In this document: positions 36,421 to 50,300 of the stretch, one piece after another
Position numbering within the stretch: position 1 is the first letter of the stretch
Layout of the letters: every line of letters starts with the position of its first letter
Translations under genes and position numbers: made by a program
The notes under the pieces: generated by a model
The model's database searches: none
Told to the model about the DNA's origin: nothing
Seen by the model: the letters and a program-made list of their open reading frames with translations, nothing else
From: Sitta carolinensis
Lineage: Eukaryota > Chordata > Aves > Passeriformes > Sittidae
Assembly: GCA_032173965.1 (NCBI GenBank)
Contig: CM063288.1
Coordinates: 23,902,001-23,966,000, forward strand
Reading direction: 5' to 3'
DNA length: 64,000 bases

Positions 36421-39418
36421 CAGCTGTGCTTGGGTAACCTGGTAAGCTTAATTTCCTTGTGTCTGCAAGATCATGATGCACAGCATGGGGGGACTTTTGT
36501 AATGTGATAAAAGAGCTGTGAAATCTCACATTTCGTTGTAGAAATAGAAAAAAAATCTGTCTCACCATGACTAATGATTCTTTTGTAGGCAACAAAAATT
36601 CTTTTAAATAAACACTAAGAGGGGAATAAGACCATAGTCTGCTGTAAATGTAAGGCAAATTAAGGTAAGCTAGTAGATCAACATTTAGAGTTTAGAACTG
36701 CTTCCTGTTATTCTCTTGGCTTATTTTCAAACTTTTTTTAGACTCAGTCAGCTGCTGAGATGTTTCCTTTGTGTGAGACTTTAGGTTTTGATGGAGAGCT
36801 TCTCACAGTCCAGCAGCATCCACTGGAAACAAATCTAGGAGCAGAACACCAGGGAAACAGATATGCTGGAAGTGGGGAAGTTGAGACTGTTCTGTAGTCT
36901 CAGGGAAAATTGACCACTTTCTTTGGAGGGTCAACAGCAAATGTATGAACAACTCTGAGGATCTGAACCTCACTTTCTGCGCAGAAAGAAGTGTTTGCTT
37001 CACTCCTTACCCTAACCTTCTTAGTCAGGGTAATAATTTATTTAATAAATAAATTAAAAACATGTCATACTACTATATCGTGACTTGCAGATTCTGTGCA
37101 GAGGCAAGGGGAAAACCGTCACACACTAGCATGTGAATTATTCCACATTGTTTGTTAGAAAACCCTAGATGGCACTTTCTTAAGAAGGGGAATTTTGTGT
37201 TTACTTTTTAAAAGTTAGGATCTGCACAGTATAAATCGAATAGGCCATAACAGTGGGAATATAGTGCTCTCATTTTACCCAATACCAACCACCACAGATC
37301 ATATAAATAAAAGAGAGCCATGTGGTCTCATATCTTCTTTTCAATAAAATAAGGTACATTTTGCCTTTTAGGAGAATTCAGATTTTTTGAAAGAAGTTAC
37401 ATGCTTGGCATTCACTCTGTACCAGCAAATCTAGAAAACAGCTCAGTGTCATCTTTTTCTCCTTCAATTTAACTTCAAGGCAGATCAGTACCTCTTTTCA
37501 TCTTATCTGTAAATAGCAACTACTTGTAACAATGTTTGGTAAGTAGGCGCTAACCAAAACAACTTTACAAATCAAAGACATCCCTTTTGTTACCTTCTGC
37601 GTAGGCATGCATATTAGAGTGATAGATGGGGGTTTGGGTGGAGTTCCGTTTGGTTTGTTAAAGCCTATGGATCACACAGCTCCTAGAGTGGCACAGCACG
37701 TACTGTGGGACACTAATATCCACAGACGACTAGAGCTCAGAGTGTCTGTCATAGATGTTGCCATCTCATTATTTTAACAAGCTTGCTCTTTCACTGACTT
37801 AAAGCAGTGTGGGGATCAGCGTAGGCTGTCAAAGTCTTTTCAGGACTGAACATTTTCTTAAGTATGGACTTAGACAATTTGTTTCTGCCGAGCTATGTGT
37901 TGCTCTGTGTGCTGTTAGGTGGTAAACTAAGTACAGCAGATCTGTTAATGTAGCCAACAGTGCCTGGAAACTGATTAAAGTGATTGAAAGAATTATTTTT
38001 TTTCACCATTTGTTCCTACTTTTAAATACTTGCTCTATTTCTCCAGGACCCGAATACAACACCCTCTCTCTCCCTCTTGCAGGAAAATAATGAAGCTGAA
38101 TATCTACTCACAGAACTTTTATAGATCTCAGTTTTCCTTGCTGTCTAGGGATATCCATTGTGATTGCCATTGCCACTCGGCATCTGTGAAAACTTTACCC
38201 TAAAAGCTCAGCTTGGGCTTCAGTAAAAAAGGGGAAACGGGAAAACATTTTTCTGTTCACAACCCCCATCTCATTGATCAAAAAAAGAAGATGTAGTGTC
38301 TACACAGTGGAAGGAAGAACTTCCTCCTTCACTGGAAGAAGTAGAAGAGAAGGACAGCAAAGAGGCTCTGTAGAGTACACGGAGCTTCACAGTACATTCC
38401 AGCACATTCCCTTTTGCACACATATATACATCCTACCCTTCTGCAGAGCTGCAGAGTTGTGGTCTGTGCTTTAGGGTGGGGTTGGTTTGCATTTTGGTTT
38501 TGCATTTGATTGTTAGCGATTAGCAACTCGATACAGAAACATTGTTCTTTTCTCATTAAGGTCTAGTTCAAATTCTAGAAATGCAAAAAATATTACATTA
38601 TTACTTCAAAGTTTCACAGATTAGAAACAAGGCTGAGGCTTAAAGCAATGTCTGTTTTCTTGTATATAAATTTGTTAAACTAACCATAAATGTCACTCTA
38701 AACCTAATCTAAGGATTTGAGGATTACAGGTGCTGATTACTAGATCTCCAGACTTGAAACTACAGTAAATATTTAATAGAAGAAAAGCTATTCATCATTT
38801 AAGTGAAGTCTTATGAGAAAAAGCAAAAGATCCATGGAGTTGCAGTAGGCTGTGAGAAAGTAATGGCAAATAACTTTAATTAGAATGTCTAAAGATATTT
38901 TACATTTCAGATTAGCATTCTTAGTGGGGCAGTTACCAGTAGTACGTCATGGTGGTTTTTAAGGAGGCATGTTAATTTTTATCTTTGTTCTTCTGCTTTT
39001 TCCAGTCTCTACCATAACATCTCTCTCTAAATAATCTAAATTTCTCCCTCTTATGCTTATGTGTGCTGAAGAAAATTTAAGCTGTGATTCAAGTTTTAAG
39101 CATTAAAAGTCAAAATAGAAAGACTGCTTCTTACATGAAGGTGGAGGAAAGGTCAGCACAGAAGTCAAAAGGATGACTAATACGGTCCTACAGTTCCAGA
39201 AAGCATAGGGAGATGAAAACAATTACAGTCACAATTTAAAGAGAAGAATTAGTAGGAGGTGAGAGTCAATTATGACTTTGGACAATAAGTGAGTGGCTGT
39301 CTGGGAGGCAATGCCTTCTTATGTTTTAGTCACAGCAATGGACTGAGAAGTGTCTCCGAAGGAAGCTGAAGAAGTCTGAAGAAAGCAACCAACACTTACT
39401 GGAAGAGAGTCTGCCTCT
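36421..39418. other. Non-coding DNA, no gene supported
   Basis: No frame exceeds 80 codons, and the overlapping pair at 38274-38474 (plus) and 38329-38556 (minus) are mutual shadows. No repeats or RNA genes were recognised. Confidence 0.66.
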
Positions 39419-39464
39419 GCTTTTCTGAATCCATCACCCATCAAGCTTTTCTGAATCCATCAAG
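39419..39464. repeat. Imperfect 26-bp direct repeat
   Basis: GCTTTTCTGAATCCATCA occurs at 39419-39436 and again at 39445-39462, a period of 26 bases. It lies about 240 bases upstream of the G9 tract of the possible LTR element. Confidence 0.85.
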
Positions 39465-39479
39465 TTCAATAGGAAGAAA

Positions 39480-39950
39480 AGAATGAGTGTAACATGGACT
39501 GCTGCAAGTGTCACAAAGGACAGTTTAAGCTAACAATACAAACTACAGATGAGACAGGCTTTGAACTAGACCCAAAACATGTCATCTGTAAGACTTGATG
39601 AAATCTGATCATGACTCAAGAGAGAACACAAGGAAAGTATCAATATTACTTGTTGCAGAATCTCTGAATGACTGAGGATAGTGAGAAAATTTGGGGGGGG
39701 GAATGTGATGGATAATACTTCGTCAATGAAACAAAAATGAAACCCCTTGTTTTCCTGATTTTTTTAATGTTTATGGCTGGTACTCTTTTGACTGCTTACT
39801 GCAAGCAAGCAGCGCTCCCAGTTTCATCTGTGGACTTCAAACCTGTACTCCACAATGACCACGGGTTTGTCAGCACCATGTACTTTCTAACCCTTGGCTC
39901 CATGGAATAGATTTTAATCTAAAACAAAAAAGAAAACTATAGGTCTTGCT
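39480..39950 (+). mobile_element. Possible 3' end of an ERV-like LTR element
   Basis: A purine-rich stretch ending in nine Gs (39693-39701) is followed by AA and then TGTGATGG at 39704. That is the arrangement of a retroviral polypurine tract followed by the TG start of a 3' LTR. Sequence left of it is stop-filled in all frames, as expected of a decayed internal region. The right end of the LTR, a poly(A) signal and a target-site duplication are not identifiable, so the limits given are only approximate. A chance G-run is the alternative. No intact retroviral gene is present. Confidence 0.33.
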
Positions 39951-42900
39951 TACTAAAACCTTTTAGGAAAGAGACATTCAGTAGCAAGTGGAGATCTTGA
40001 TTTGCCTGAGGCAGTAGAAAGTTCAGATAGTGTTTCAGCATTCTGCTAATTCAGAAATGAGACAGTCATCTGTCTAAACATACTTCCCGGAAGGTGGCTG
40101 ATAAATACTAAAACAGGTTCTAAACCTTGCAAGCGATCAGCAGCCCAATCCATGAAGCTCAAATGGTGATGACCAGGCCAATCACATGTCCAGTTACATA
40201 AGGGACAAACTGGTATGGGGAAAACATGTTTATTATTACCTCAACATCTGTTGGTTCTGTAAAGAAAAAAATAGATCTATGGTGGTAGACAAATATGGGA
40301 AATGTGCTTTCTCATTGTGAATGTCATAATGACTTACCATATAGGTACTGCAAACACCATTTTTGTGACTCTGCTGCTGTTAAGGGACTGTGCAGGACCA
40401 CATACTCAGCCCATAAAGTTTGGAAAGGCCTGTGGATGAATTCTTGTCAACTACAAAGATTATTGTTAATTAATTCATTAAACTAACTAATACCTTAAAT
40501 ACTTCAGGATTGTTGAGTAAATGATCTACATTAAAACAAGCTTGAATTACTAACTCCAAAATTAAAGGAGAAAAAAAAGCAATGCAGCATATGATAATGA
40601 ATCAATAGATGTTTTCTAGTATTTCAGGACACCTATTTTATTGACAATTGCAAATGAAATGGCTTTACAGCTGCATTATTTTTAACCGAAAACTTCTCTG
40701 GTACATATATTATATTTGATATCTTCAGTGAAAATATAAAACGATCAAGAGCTTCCTTAGGAAGTAAATTTTGGTCTGAAAGTTCTTTCCCCGTGTTAAT
40801 AACAAAATTTTAGTACATAGAGCACAAATTCAGCCAGTCAAAACTAGCTGGCACCAACATCAAAAATGACAATTAATTTCTCTCTTTTTACATTTGAATG
40901 TGATTGATACATCTCCAAACACTGGCTTGTATCAAGAGACAAGCCAACTGAGAAAAAAAGCTCATTAAAAAATATAAATAAAATTTTTTTTTCTTGGCAA
41001 ACCCCCCAACATTTATAGACTTAGTGCAAGACATTACTCTGTAATTGAATGGAGGTTGTACTAGAAAGAAGCTTCACAGTGCAATGCCATCAGGATTCCC
41101 CTGACATTTTACATGGAATGTCTATCTCCCTTAAACCGTAAGGGAAAGTCTTCTCAAAAAGAAGTTTACCAAGCAAAAGAAACATGGTACTATGGCAACA
41201 CCCTTAGTTATTCTCCTGAAACATTTGGCTGATTAGTCAGATTAGTTCACACTCCACCAAATATGTGGTTAGAACATTTGGTTAGAGTGCTTTACTGTGA
41301 GTTTTTCAGATCACTATTTGCTATTAGTATCAATAGAAGACAAAATGAAAGGCTTACTCTGGACTGAAACACTGCTGTTTGGCAGGGAATCGCTGCTTCC
41401 TTCTAATTCATCTCACATATTTAGCATTCTGTTTTTGTATGGGTAATACAGACAGGTGAAAGTCTATGTAACTGATAGGATGATGTTTCTGTGGCTGCTA
41501 TTTGGTAAAAAGAAAAGCTCAGTGAAAAGTTTTTTCAGCTGATGATCACTTCCACAGCAAAGGTATAGGATAAGAAATTAGTATTGTAATAGGATATCTC
41601 TGATCTGAATGAGAGAGATTCCTTGAAAACCCTGAATAAATTTATAATAATTTAGAACCATTGTCTTCAGGAGAATATGAAATAGTGTATGTGAAAAGTT
41701 CGCACAGATAATGAAGAAATAAAACAAATAGGGATAGGACAAACTTTTTTTTTTTTAATAATTGGTTTACTGACAATAAAATAAACAAAAGTATTCTTTC
41801 ATCTGCTAGAGGAACTAATGAGGGAAAGATCTGGAATAAGAGAAGTTAAGGAGAAAATTGAAAAAAATTAGAAAGAAGAACTCACAAAAACCAATGATAT
41901 GGTAAAAAAAAAAAAAAGCTTCTACAGGAAGAAAACAGAATAAATAATTACAGGAGAGAGAGGGAAGTCAAGACAGAAGGCATGCTTTTCAAAGGTTTTG
42001 CCAGGACTTGTTAAAAAATGAGAGGAAATTACAAAATAAGAGTGAACACAGAACCTGCTATACTAACAATAGCTGAAAAGCTATCACCTTACTATGTTCT
42101 AACTGTCCTTAGGCCAGAGAAGGAGTTTTCCAGCCTGAAGATCATGAGTTTGTGACAAATATTTCAGCACATCTGCATTATGCATCTTTGGGAGCAAACA
42201 TAAATCAAACCTAAAAATAAATGAAACATAAATGAAACCTAAACCCACCATGTATTTGGAGGAAATTTTCTGTTCTCACAGAAATATCTGCGCACCAATT
42301 GTTTCTAGACATCCTTTTGAAAACATGACATTCACCCTCTTCAACCTAACCAAGCAACATTTACTTCTAGAATGTTTTTAATTCTTTCTTCTGAAAAATA
42401 TCCAACAGACCATATGCCCATGAAAACACTGACTACTGTTCTAACTCTACACTGAAAACAAAACTAACCCGTAGTTCCACGGTAATGATCATTTTCTGAC
42501 CAAGAGGTTAATGAAATTCCTGCCAGTGACACATCTTGGTGCCCATATTGTCAACTCTGTTTATTCTCCTCTTTGTGAACTCTCTTACTTGAAGCTGAAC
42601 TGTAAAATTATCAGTTTATAGCAAGTCACATTCTTAATCAGCATTTGAAAAGTAACCTTTTTGTAAATGAATTCCAGGGAATAGTCCCATGATTTCTGTT
42701 CAGGAATGGGAACTTGTCATGCTGAAGGTTTTGTAATGCAAGAATGCAGCCTGCTATTCTAGACCAGGCTGAGATTTTACCTTTCAGTTCCTGTGGTTTG
42801 TGTACAAAACGGGAGCTCTAGGTTTGGTTCCCAGATCCCACATCAACTTTGTAGATTTCTTGGAAACCATTTATTTGCTTAGTTGGATTTCTTGCTAAGC

Positions 42901-43440
42901 AAGTGTCTGGTAATTATGGAATTGTAGATACTACACGATGTAAATCATTCATAATTTTAAAAGGTCACAGCATATATTTCTTAATTTCAGAGGTGGTGAT
43001 CTAGAGACCTGGGAGCACCACAGTACATGTTTCAAAAGCAAGATAAGCTTGTGACAATAAAGACAACTACCATCTGCTACAACAGAAGATATTTGTTGTG
43101 TTCTCTAGTTTAAGAGAAAATTCTGTCTAGGGAAGGGGAGGCTAAATTTCAGGATCTTTGTCTCCACACATTACACTCAAGCAAATCTTCAATCATCCTC
43201 CTTCAAATTTAAAAATAAAAAAAAATTACATTTGCTTGTAAATGCACCAAACAGCTTGACTTAAGTACTTTTTCCCTTCTTTCTTGACAGAGGGTGTCGA
43301 CATGAAGGATGACAAATCATCTTAAATAATACTTAATCTTTAAAAATTACTTACAACAAGTCAATGCCCCCAAGACTAAAAGAAAGCATTTAATGTGGAA
43401 GAGCACAATGTAAGGGAAGCAATAAAAGGGAAATGCAGCT
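39951..43440. other. Non-coding DNA, no gene supported
   Basis: Very A+T-rich, with a T run near 41742-41757 and a 14-base A run at 41904-41917. ATAAATGAAACC-like words recur at about 42200-42245 as a short imperfect direct repeat. Open frames reach only 63 codons in this stretch. Confidence 0.7.
41904..41917. repeat. Poly(A) tract, 14 bases
   Basis: An uninterrupted A run in an A-rich neighbourhood (41860-41960). The left flank is purine-rich, but no retroposon body is recognisable. Confidence 0.85.
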
Positions 43441-44240
43441 TGAACTGTAATATTGCTGGCTACCTTACATCTCCCTGCTGAAGGCGGCAAAGTTGCAGTT
43501 ACCGAATGGCTAATCTGTTCTACTGTGTTTTAATCAGATGTTGGCATTATCTGCCACTAATTGCTTTTTCATTTCCACTTGTAATTATTCCATTGCATGT
43601 TTATGGTGAGAAGCTGAAAATGAAGCAGATCACCAAGAAAGAATTAATTGTTAATGAATAATCATCAGTAGGAAGCCAATTTCATTATCTTCAAAGAGGT
43701 AGCTAGAGATTAACTACTAACTGGGGTTCTCCTACATTCAGTGCATGACTGTAAGGTAATCACAAATAATCACACCCTCTAACTTCATCAATTAGTTTCT
43801 ATTATGTGAATTGATACCCATTTTTGTTTTTGTTGTTTAATGTTAATGGTAGTATTCAAGCTGGGGAGTGCTAATTGGAAGGTGTTGTATTCAGTGGGCT
43901 CAAGCTCTAATTATTAGAGCATCTTTTTCATTAGCATATGATTCTAAAAAGGATATATGGTGGCAGTTACTAAATTCACCTTGTTATATAAATGCATTAT
44001 CTTTATCAATACATTTTAGACCGTCACTTAAAATAGAATGATACATGCAAAGCTACTTTGTCAGCAATGCACAGTAGAATCCTGTCATCATTTAATGTTT
44101 CTTGAGAAATTTTCCTTAGATCAAAATATCAAAAACAAAGGTTGCTTAGGATTTAAGCAATGGGTATAATAGAGTCAAGGTCTAAAAGTAATCAGCTGGA
44201 GTAATAAAAAACTATTAGATACCAGCAGAAATTTTAAAAA
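43441..44240. promoter_or_regulatory. Candidate conserved non-coding enhancer block
   Basis: Six TAATTA/TAATTG/CAATTA homeodomain cores lie within about 360 bases (43558, 43582, 43645, 43789, 43872, 43908). With them are TAATCACA twice (near 43757 and 43768), an E-box-like CACTTG at 43577, and ATCAAA and ACAAAG words (LEF/SOX-like) near 44120-44140. A 17-bp palindrome, GCTCTAATTATTAGAGC, sits at 43904-43920. No repeats interrupt the block and no frame over 60 codons crosses it. The motif density and repeat exclusion are the pattern expected of a vertebrate developmental enhancer. This is an inference, because A+T-rich DNA gives such cores by chance. Confidence 0.35.
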
Positions 44241-47200
44241 AGTCACACCTGCCTCATCATTATTGCATAGATTGATGGTCCAGTGAGAACTGGTGACTCT
44301 CAGCTTTCCATTCTTTGCTACTGATTTCAGTTTAGTCCTCTGTGATGACAAAAGCAGCCATAAAAAATAACTCTCCTGATGTTTTTAGATGAATTCTGTA
44401 TTACAATTGTATAATTTTTATTGAAAAATAATAAAAGAAACAATGTCAGCTGTGGGATAGTTTCAGTCTGTCTGCACTGCTGCACTCATTGGAGCCTCTC
44501 ATCTTCCCCATGTATGAGTATCTGATAACACTGCCTGTATTTTTTCCATCTTTGTACCTCTGCATGTAAAACTCCCTTAACTTTGACCATAGAACTGTTG
44601 TCACCTCTTTGTTCTGTTCTGTTTTAACTGATTTAAGACAAGTCAGCTTTTAGACTCAATTTTATTTTTCCCTGCAGGGGAGCAGGGGACATAAGACAAC
44701 CCCAACTCCTGTGTCTGAAGAAACAAATACATTATTACTAGTTTTGTTCATGACCCTCCTCATTAGTATTTTGACCGTGAAGGAGGACAATCCATCAGTT
44801 TTCTGGAAACCTAAAGTACTACTAAGGAAGATGAGCTCTTCTGAATTCCAGGTTTACTGCAAAAAGAAATCATGGAACTTTATAGCAATCTTTTACACTC
44901 CTAACACACTGCATCTCAGAGACTATGCCAGGCAAGGCCAGTCATAAACAACTTCTGAAAACCATTATAATAAACATGGATGTTTGACCTTTGCTGAGAA
45001 GTAAGATTTGGCCTAAATGGAGTTTATCTATTCAACATGACCAGCAATTCTGGAAACTAGAAAGATCCATTCCTGCCTGGATAGTCACATCAAACCCCAT
45101 AAAATACTGCAGAGCAGTTACAGTTATCTTCTGTCAATCATGTAACTAACCCATGTCACCTCTGTTAAGCAGCAATATGTTCCTTTCTCGTTGAAGATTG
45201 CAGTCAATGTGTTGTGACAGAACTTGGATCACTGAAGTAATTTTCAGCCAAAATAGTCAAAAGAAGCAAAGGCAATTTTTTCTTTAAGGCAAGATATTTT
45301 TCTCAGCTACCATGACAAAGTGTGATGTGCTGATGTCACTGCTGCCACAAAATATTCTTCAAATTGTGCATGTTTGCATGCAGAGTAGGGTAGCTCCTCT
45401 TACATTTTCTTTTGGCACAGATATGATGATCTCTTAAATAAATATTAATCCCTTGCTGCCTTCAAAGCTGTCTCTGCCATATTAGGATTTTAAATATCTT
45501 CATTAATTGCTTAACTGCCTTTTCCTAAATTCCCTATGGGCTCCTTTGATACTAGCCACTCTAATGTGTTACCATGTGATTCATGGCTTCACTCTGCTGT
45601 AACATAAAACATATTTTTAGCCAATTTTGTTCTACAGATGCCTTTGACAAAACGAAAATTCAACATTTTCAGACCCCCAAGATAAGACGACATAGAAAAG
45701 CCATTACAGTGCCACATTTGAAAGGACAGAAAGCACTCTTTTTATGTTTGTAGAAAATGTTTGTGCTCAAAACCATGGGTAAGTAAGCCATACAGAAAAG
45801 ATTAGTGTGAAACTGGCAAAAGAAGCAATGGAAAGAGTTTAAAGTTAAGCTAAAATAGGTTCATATAGAAATGCTAGATCATAGTAATTGCTTACACCTG
45901 GTGCAGAGGATCATTTAAAAATGAGATTTTTTTAATATTGTCCAAGATTTTAGTTGTCCTCCTAGAATACAACTGCCTTGTATTTGTTCTCCAGTTGCTG
46001 TGTGTCACAAGTTGAAAACATTGGTCAGAAGGCAGTAGCAATACATAACTTCTATGTATCTTCAGAATATGAAGATGTTGTGTATATGGAAAAGCCCTCA
46101 AACTTAATCTAGACATATGCTCAGAACAGATGTGAAATGTGAAAAAGTGTAATGGCAACCAGGAAAAAACAGCTGTACTTTGTGATAGTCCTGGAAAGAT
46201 CACTTCTGAAATGTAACAAGAAAAAACTTATTTTCAGTAACATAAATTTGGCAGCTACAAACAGTACCAAAAATGTAATTCTCATGTATTTATGCATTCA
46301 TATTTTTCTGCAAAGATCTGATGCACTTTACACTCATGCTCCTTCAAAACTGAATTTGCCCACCTCCAATCCCCAGTAGAGGCCAAGTCATACACATTTC
46401 CCATAGAATACTCCAAGTTGAAATGAGCACAATATATTGTAATCAGAGGTTGCATTACTTATTTAGTCATGGTCTCTTCTGTTTAATCATCTTGGGCGAA
46501 CATTTGGGTACCATCTGAATCATCTTGACCTAACAAAAATCTTTATCTTACAAAGCATTTCCTGGCTCCCCTAATTAGAGATTTGGGTTCAGTGATAAGA
46601 TATTCATCTAATTAGCTGAGCCTATTCTTTTGTGATTGGGCAGGACAAACTCTTCAAAAATGCTTTAGATTTTTTTGCTGTGACTTATTCTGTGATATCT
46701 TAGTCATGCAACACACTGAGGGAAGTGTAGGAATTGATTTTTCTCTAGACAGCAAAAGTTGGGTAAGTATTCATCTGCTTTTGGGCCCTCTGTGAACTTC
46801 CCAGCTTTTGTTTCCGACCTTTCTTCCCTCGAAGCAGGTCTTTTAATTGGCACTGATAATAGCTAGCTGTGACACTTAGTCCAGTGTGTTATGGACACAG
46901 ATGATACTGTAGGCTTGGGTTTCCCTTGTGTTTTACCTAAATCTAAGGTTATAGGAAAACACTGACTACAGCTCCCTTTTTAATAAAGGTGAGGCATTTA
47001 TCCTAAGAAAATTAGCATATTGGTGGGACAGGGGAGATAGTAAGAATAAAATCTTTTTGTTAAAAAGATTCATAGCCAAACGATATTCAAGATTCATTGG
47101 TTTTATTGTTTCCAGTTAGGAAATGCTGATTACAAGATAAAGAATGCAGTTAGGTTCAGAATCCGATGCTAGCTAGAATTTTTGTTACAATAAAATGTAG

Positions 47201-47312
47201 ATTTTATTTTAGATCTGTCTCTCTCTATCAAATTCTATTACTCCATAGTCACAAGCAGATTGGATTGTTGCAATGAGCCTCTACATAATAATACACCCAC
47301 CTGTTCATCTCA
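44241..47312. other. Non-coding DNA, no gene supported
   Basis: The frame at 44711-44947 (plus, 78 codons) starts with a hydrophobic stretch but has no recognisable family. The minus 45892-46203 frame (103 codons) has no motif. The sequence is otherwise featureless. Confidence 0.66.
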
Positions 47313-47357
47313 AAAGTTCAAGGAGCAGAGCATAAAGTTCAAGGAGCAGAGCATAAA
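47313..47357 (+). repeat. 21-bp tandem duplication
   Basis: AAAGTTCAAGGAGCAGAGCAT (21 bases) at 47313-47333 is repeated exactly at 47334-47354, with the first few bases of a third copy following. Exact identity suggests a recent duplication. A short plus frame runs across it and therefore repeats seven residues, but there is no other coding evidence. Confidence 0.95.
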
Positions 47358-50300
47358 GCCTACCTCACTGTCTTATTTTTTGAAAGTGATGTTTTGCAGC
47401 CACTCAGGAAAATGCATTAGTGTATTTTCCATTTTATTTCTGGAAATAAAAAACTTATTAATATAGATCACTGAGCACTGTAGACCTTATGACCTTTTTT
47501 GAAGTGAAATTAAGTGGGGTACTTGAATTGTGAGTCTCCAGCTTACACATCGTCTAGAGGATCCTGTAAATTCGACTTGACTCAGTTTCTAGGTAAATTG
47601 TAGCTGATTCCTCCATGTATGCATGGAAGGAAGAAAAATTTTTAAATCTGGTATATGAGTAGAAGAGGGATCTGTAGTCTGCCTAGAGAACTTGAGAGTA
47701 GAAAACTCCAATCAAATCATAGAAAAATCCTATTATATCGATCAATTTGAGAAAACCTGTGAAGTTGTAACACATCTCTACTGCTACTAACAAGCACAGG
47801 AGAAGTGCTTCCTTTAAACAATAAAGGAAGGAAAATAAGGCTTCCATGGGAGAAATTTGGGTTTCTAGCAGCAAAGGTGTTTCCTCCAAAGAGAAATTTA
47901 TGTTACTTTCAATATTTTGCCTTGTTGTCTCTTTAGCTGTAATACAAACATTTGAACTATTAAATCCATATGCAGCTAGAGACCCCTTGGGTCTGTCATC
48001 ATGGGCTGTGTTCTCAAAGCCAGTTACTCTGGCTTTAAGGAGAGTATTAGGCATTGACAGTCAAACAAACACTTCATGATTTATGTGGTATATTATGAAA
48101 ACCAGTACTGACCAGTAGGCTATTTCTGATCAAGTATCAAGACTGTATAATCTCTGCCTTCCTTATCTGGATTCTTCACTCCACAACCAAAATGTCACCA
48201 GAACACCAATAATTTTTAAGTTTATTCAAGCACACCCCAGCCCTTAGATTGACACAATGGACTATGACAGCTCTTTCAGAGGCATTCCAGTCCATCATGT
48301 CCTGTGTGCTTGTTGTTCATGTACACAAGTCTGTGCACTAAAACTCTTTATGAAATATTTATCCCCAGAAAGGTAATGTGCATTATCAGTAACAACTTCC
48401 CTAAACAAAAATTTGCCATTTTCTTCCAAAACATAAAGAGTGCATCACAGATTAATGTCTATAAATCATTAACTGTAAAAACAAAACAAAAAAAGGAAAG
48501 GAGAAAAATATTACTAACTGCCTGAATAAATAGATGAAAATTTTATGCTTTCAAATATTTTAAAAAGGAAAAACAGTCAGCTGCAAAGTGGAATTTATAA
48601 TTGGAAGCAGCGACACAGTATGCCCTACAGCAGCATCCAGATTATTTTTATAATTCTGTCACCTGAATACAGCATAATTTCTTTCGGCAACTTTTATCAG
48701 TCGCTGCTGAAACACACTCAATTCAAAAATGTAAAACACACAGTCATACTTTTGCATTTATTTATAAGCTTCTTTTTTTTTTTTTTTTTTTTTTCAAAAC
48801 TAACTTTCTACATAGCATAGATAATTCTTTCTGGTTTTAGGGGGTTTTCATTTAAGTATAAGTGAATTGCCCTTCTGGCTGAAAATCTGTTTTCTTTTGC
48901 ATTCCCATCCATCCTATGTGCTACATTCCCTCTTAAATTCCACATGGATTCTATAGATTTTATTTAAGCAGGGCCAAGTTGTATGAACAGATCTGCCCTA
49001 GAGAAGTTTGCCTCTTTTAGCATGCAACCCAGCACTAACACTCCTTTTTCATTTAGGTTTTCAATTTGGATGAATTCCAAATTACCATTTATTCCAATAG
49101 AAATGCAACTAATTACACAAAGCATCTTAGTAAAGAATGGAAACAAGATTAAAAGCCCTCCTCCTTCTGGTGTCTCAATGTGTAGAATTTATAAAATGCA
49201 GAAAGGTGCTTAATTTCAGTTGTAGTTAAGCCTCTTAAACAATCTTTTATCCATTTTTTACTACTAACCAAATAGAACTGTATTCAAGTTGAAGACAAAA
49301 TATAATCACCTTATATGTATCTGTTACACAGGGCTTCCCTTACTCACTGTGTTTTCTCATGTTTTGAGAAAAAAGAAGAGAGATGCTCTCCACACACAGT
49401 GTGCTCAAAGCACCTTTTATGACCTAGAAAATTTCTTACCTGTCTGTCTTCATGAGCTTTGCATACCTGAAGAGATAAATAAGAATGCTACTGGGGAAAA
49501 ACAGCAATAGATATATTGCAGGTCAGCTTAACTGACTGCAATCAAAACACAAATTTAGGAGCACTGTCCAGTTGGATAAATACATGTCTCAAACAAGCTC
49601 TTAATGGTTACACAGGTGTAATGGTCCTAAGCAGAAAGGAGAATGAGGATGGAACTGACCAGATTAGAAAGCAATTATGAGAGATGGAGAAGAGTAGCAA
49701 AAGAAGGAATATCTAAAGAAGATAAATATTATGTGAATCATAAAAACAATGACACTGATACAAGGGACGTGAAGATGGTGACTGAAATACAAAAGGGAAT
49801 AACGATCTGCAAGTGAGTAAGTCTGATGGCAAGTCTTTATACTTGAACTTACCCAATATGTACTATGAAGGTCAAAGAATTAAATTTTCCCATGTAGCTA
49901 TTGCCCACAGTCAAGCCTATATAATTACAGATTTGTGCTGGCAAGAACAGATTGTGAATACAAAGGAATAGGGTATTTCCTTCTGCTACCTCTTCTGTGC
50001 CACAAAGAAGCTCTGGCAAGATCCAGTGAAAACAGTCACTGTACACCACAGCAGATCATTTATGCAATGCTGAAGAGTCAAACTCAATCTGTGTGGGAGG
50101 ATTCTCTCTTATACTCAATGTGTTGAACAAAATACAGCATGGTAGTCAAGTAAGTAGAAAAAAATCTGATACCAAACTAAATGAGAAAATTATGATTCAA
50201 GAGAAACTTCTGGAAATACTGGAGAACCTTATAGCTGGACATTAAATTGGAGTAAGGATGTACTTTAAATAAGAAAATCTCTCTCTCTGACATTCATATT

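Noticed and set aside
47683..48054. 123-codon minus-strand frame
   Set aside because: No known family, shadowed by a plus-strand frame, with codon and amino-acid content like the other chance frames.
48773..48794. Poly(T) considered as the tail of a minus-strand retrocopy
   Set aside because: Sequence to its right has no recognisable gene-like or LINE/SINE body and no visible target-site duplication.
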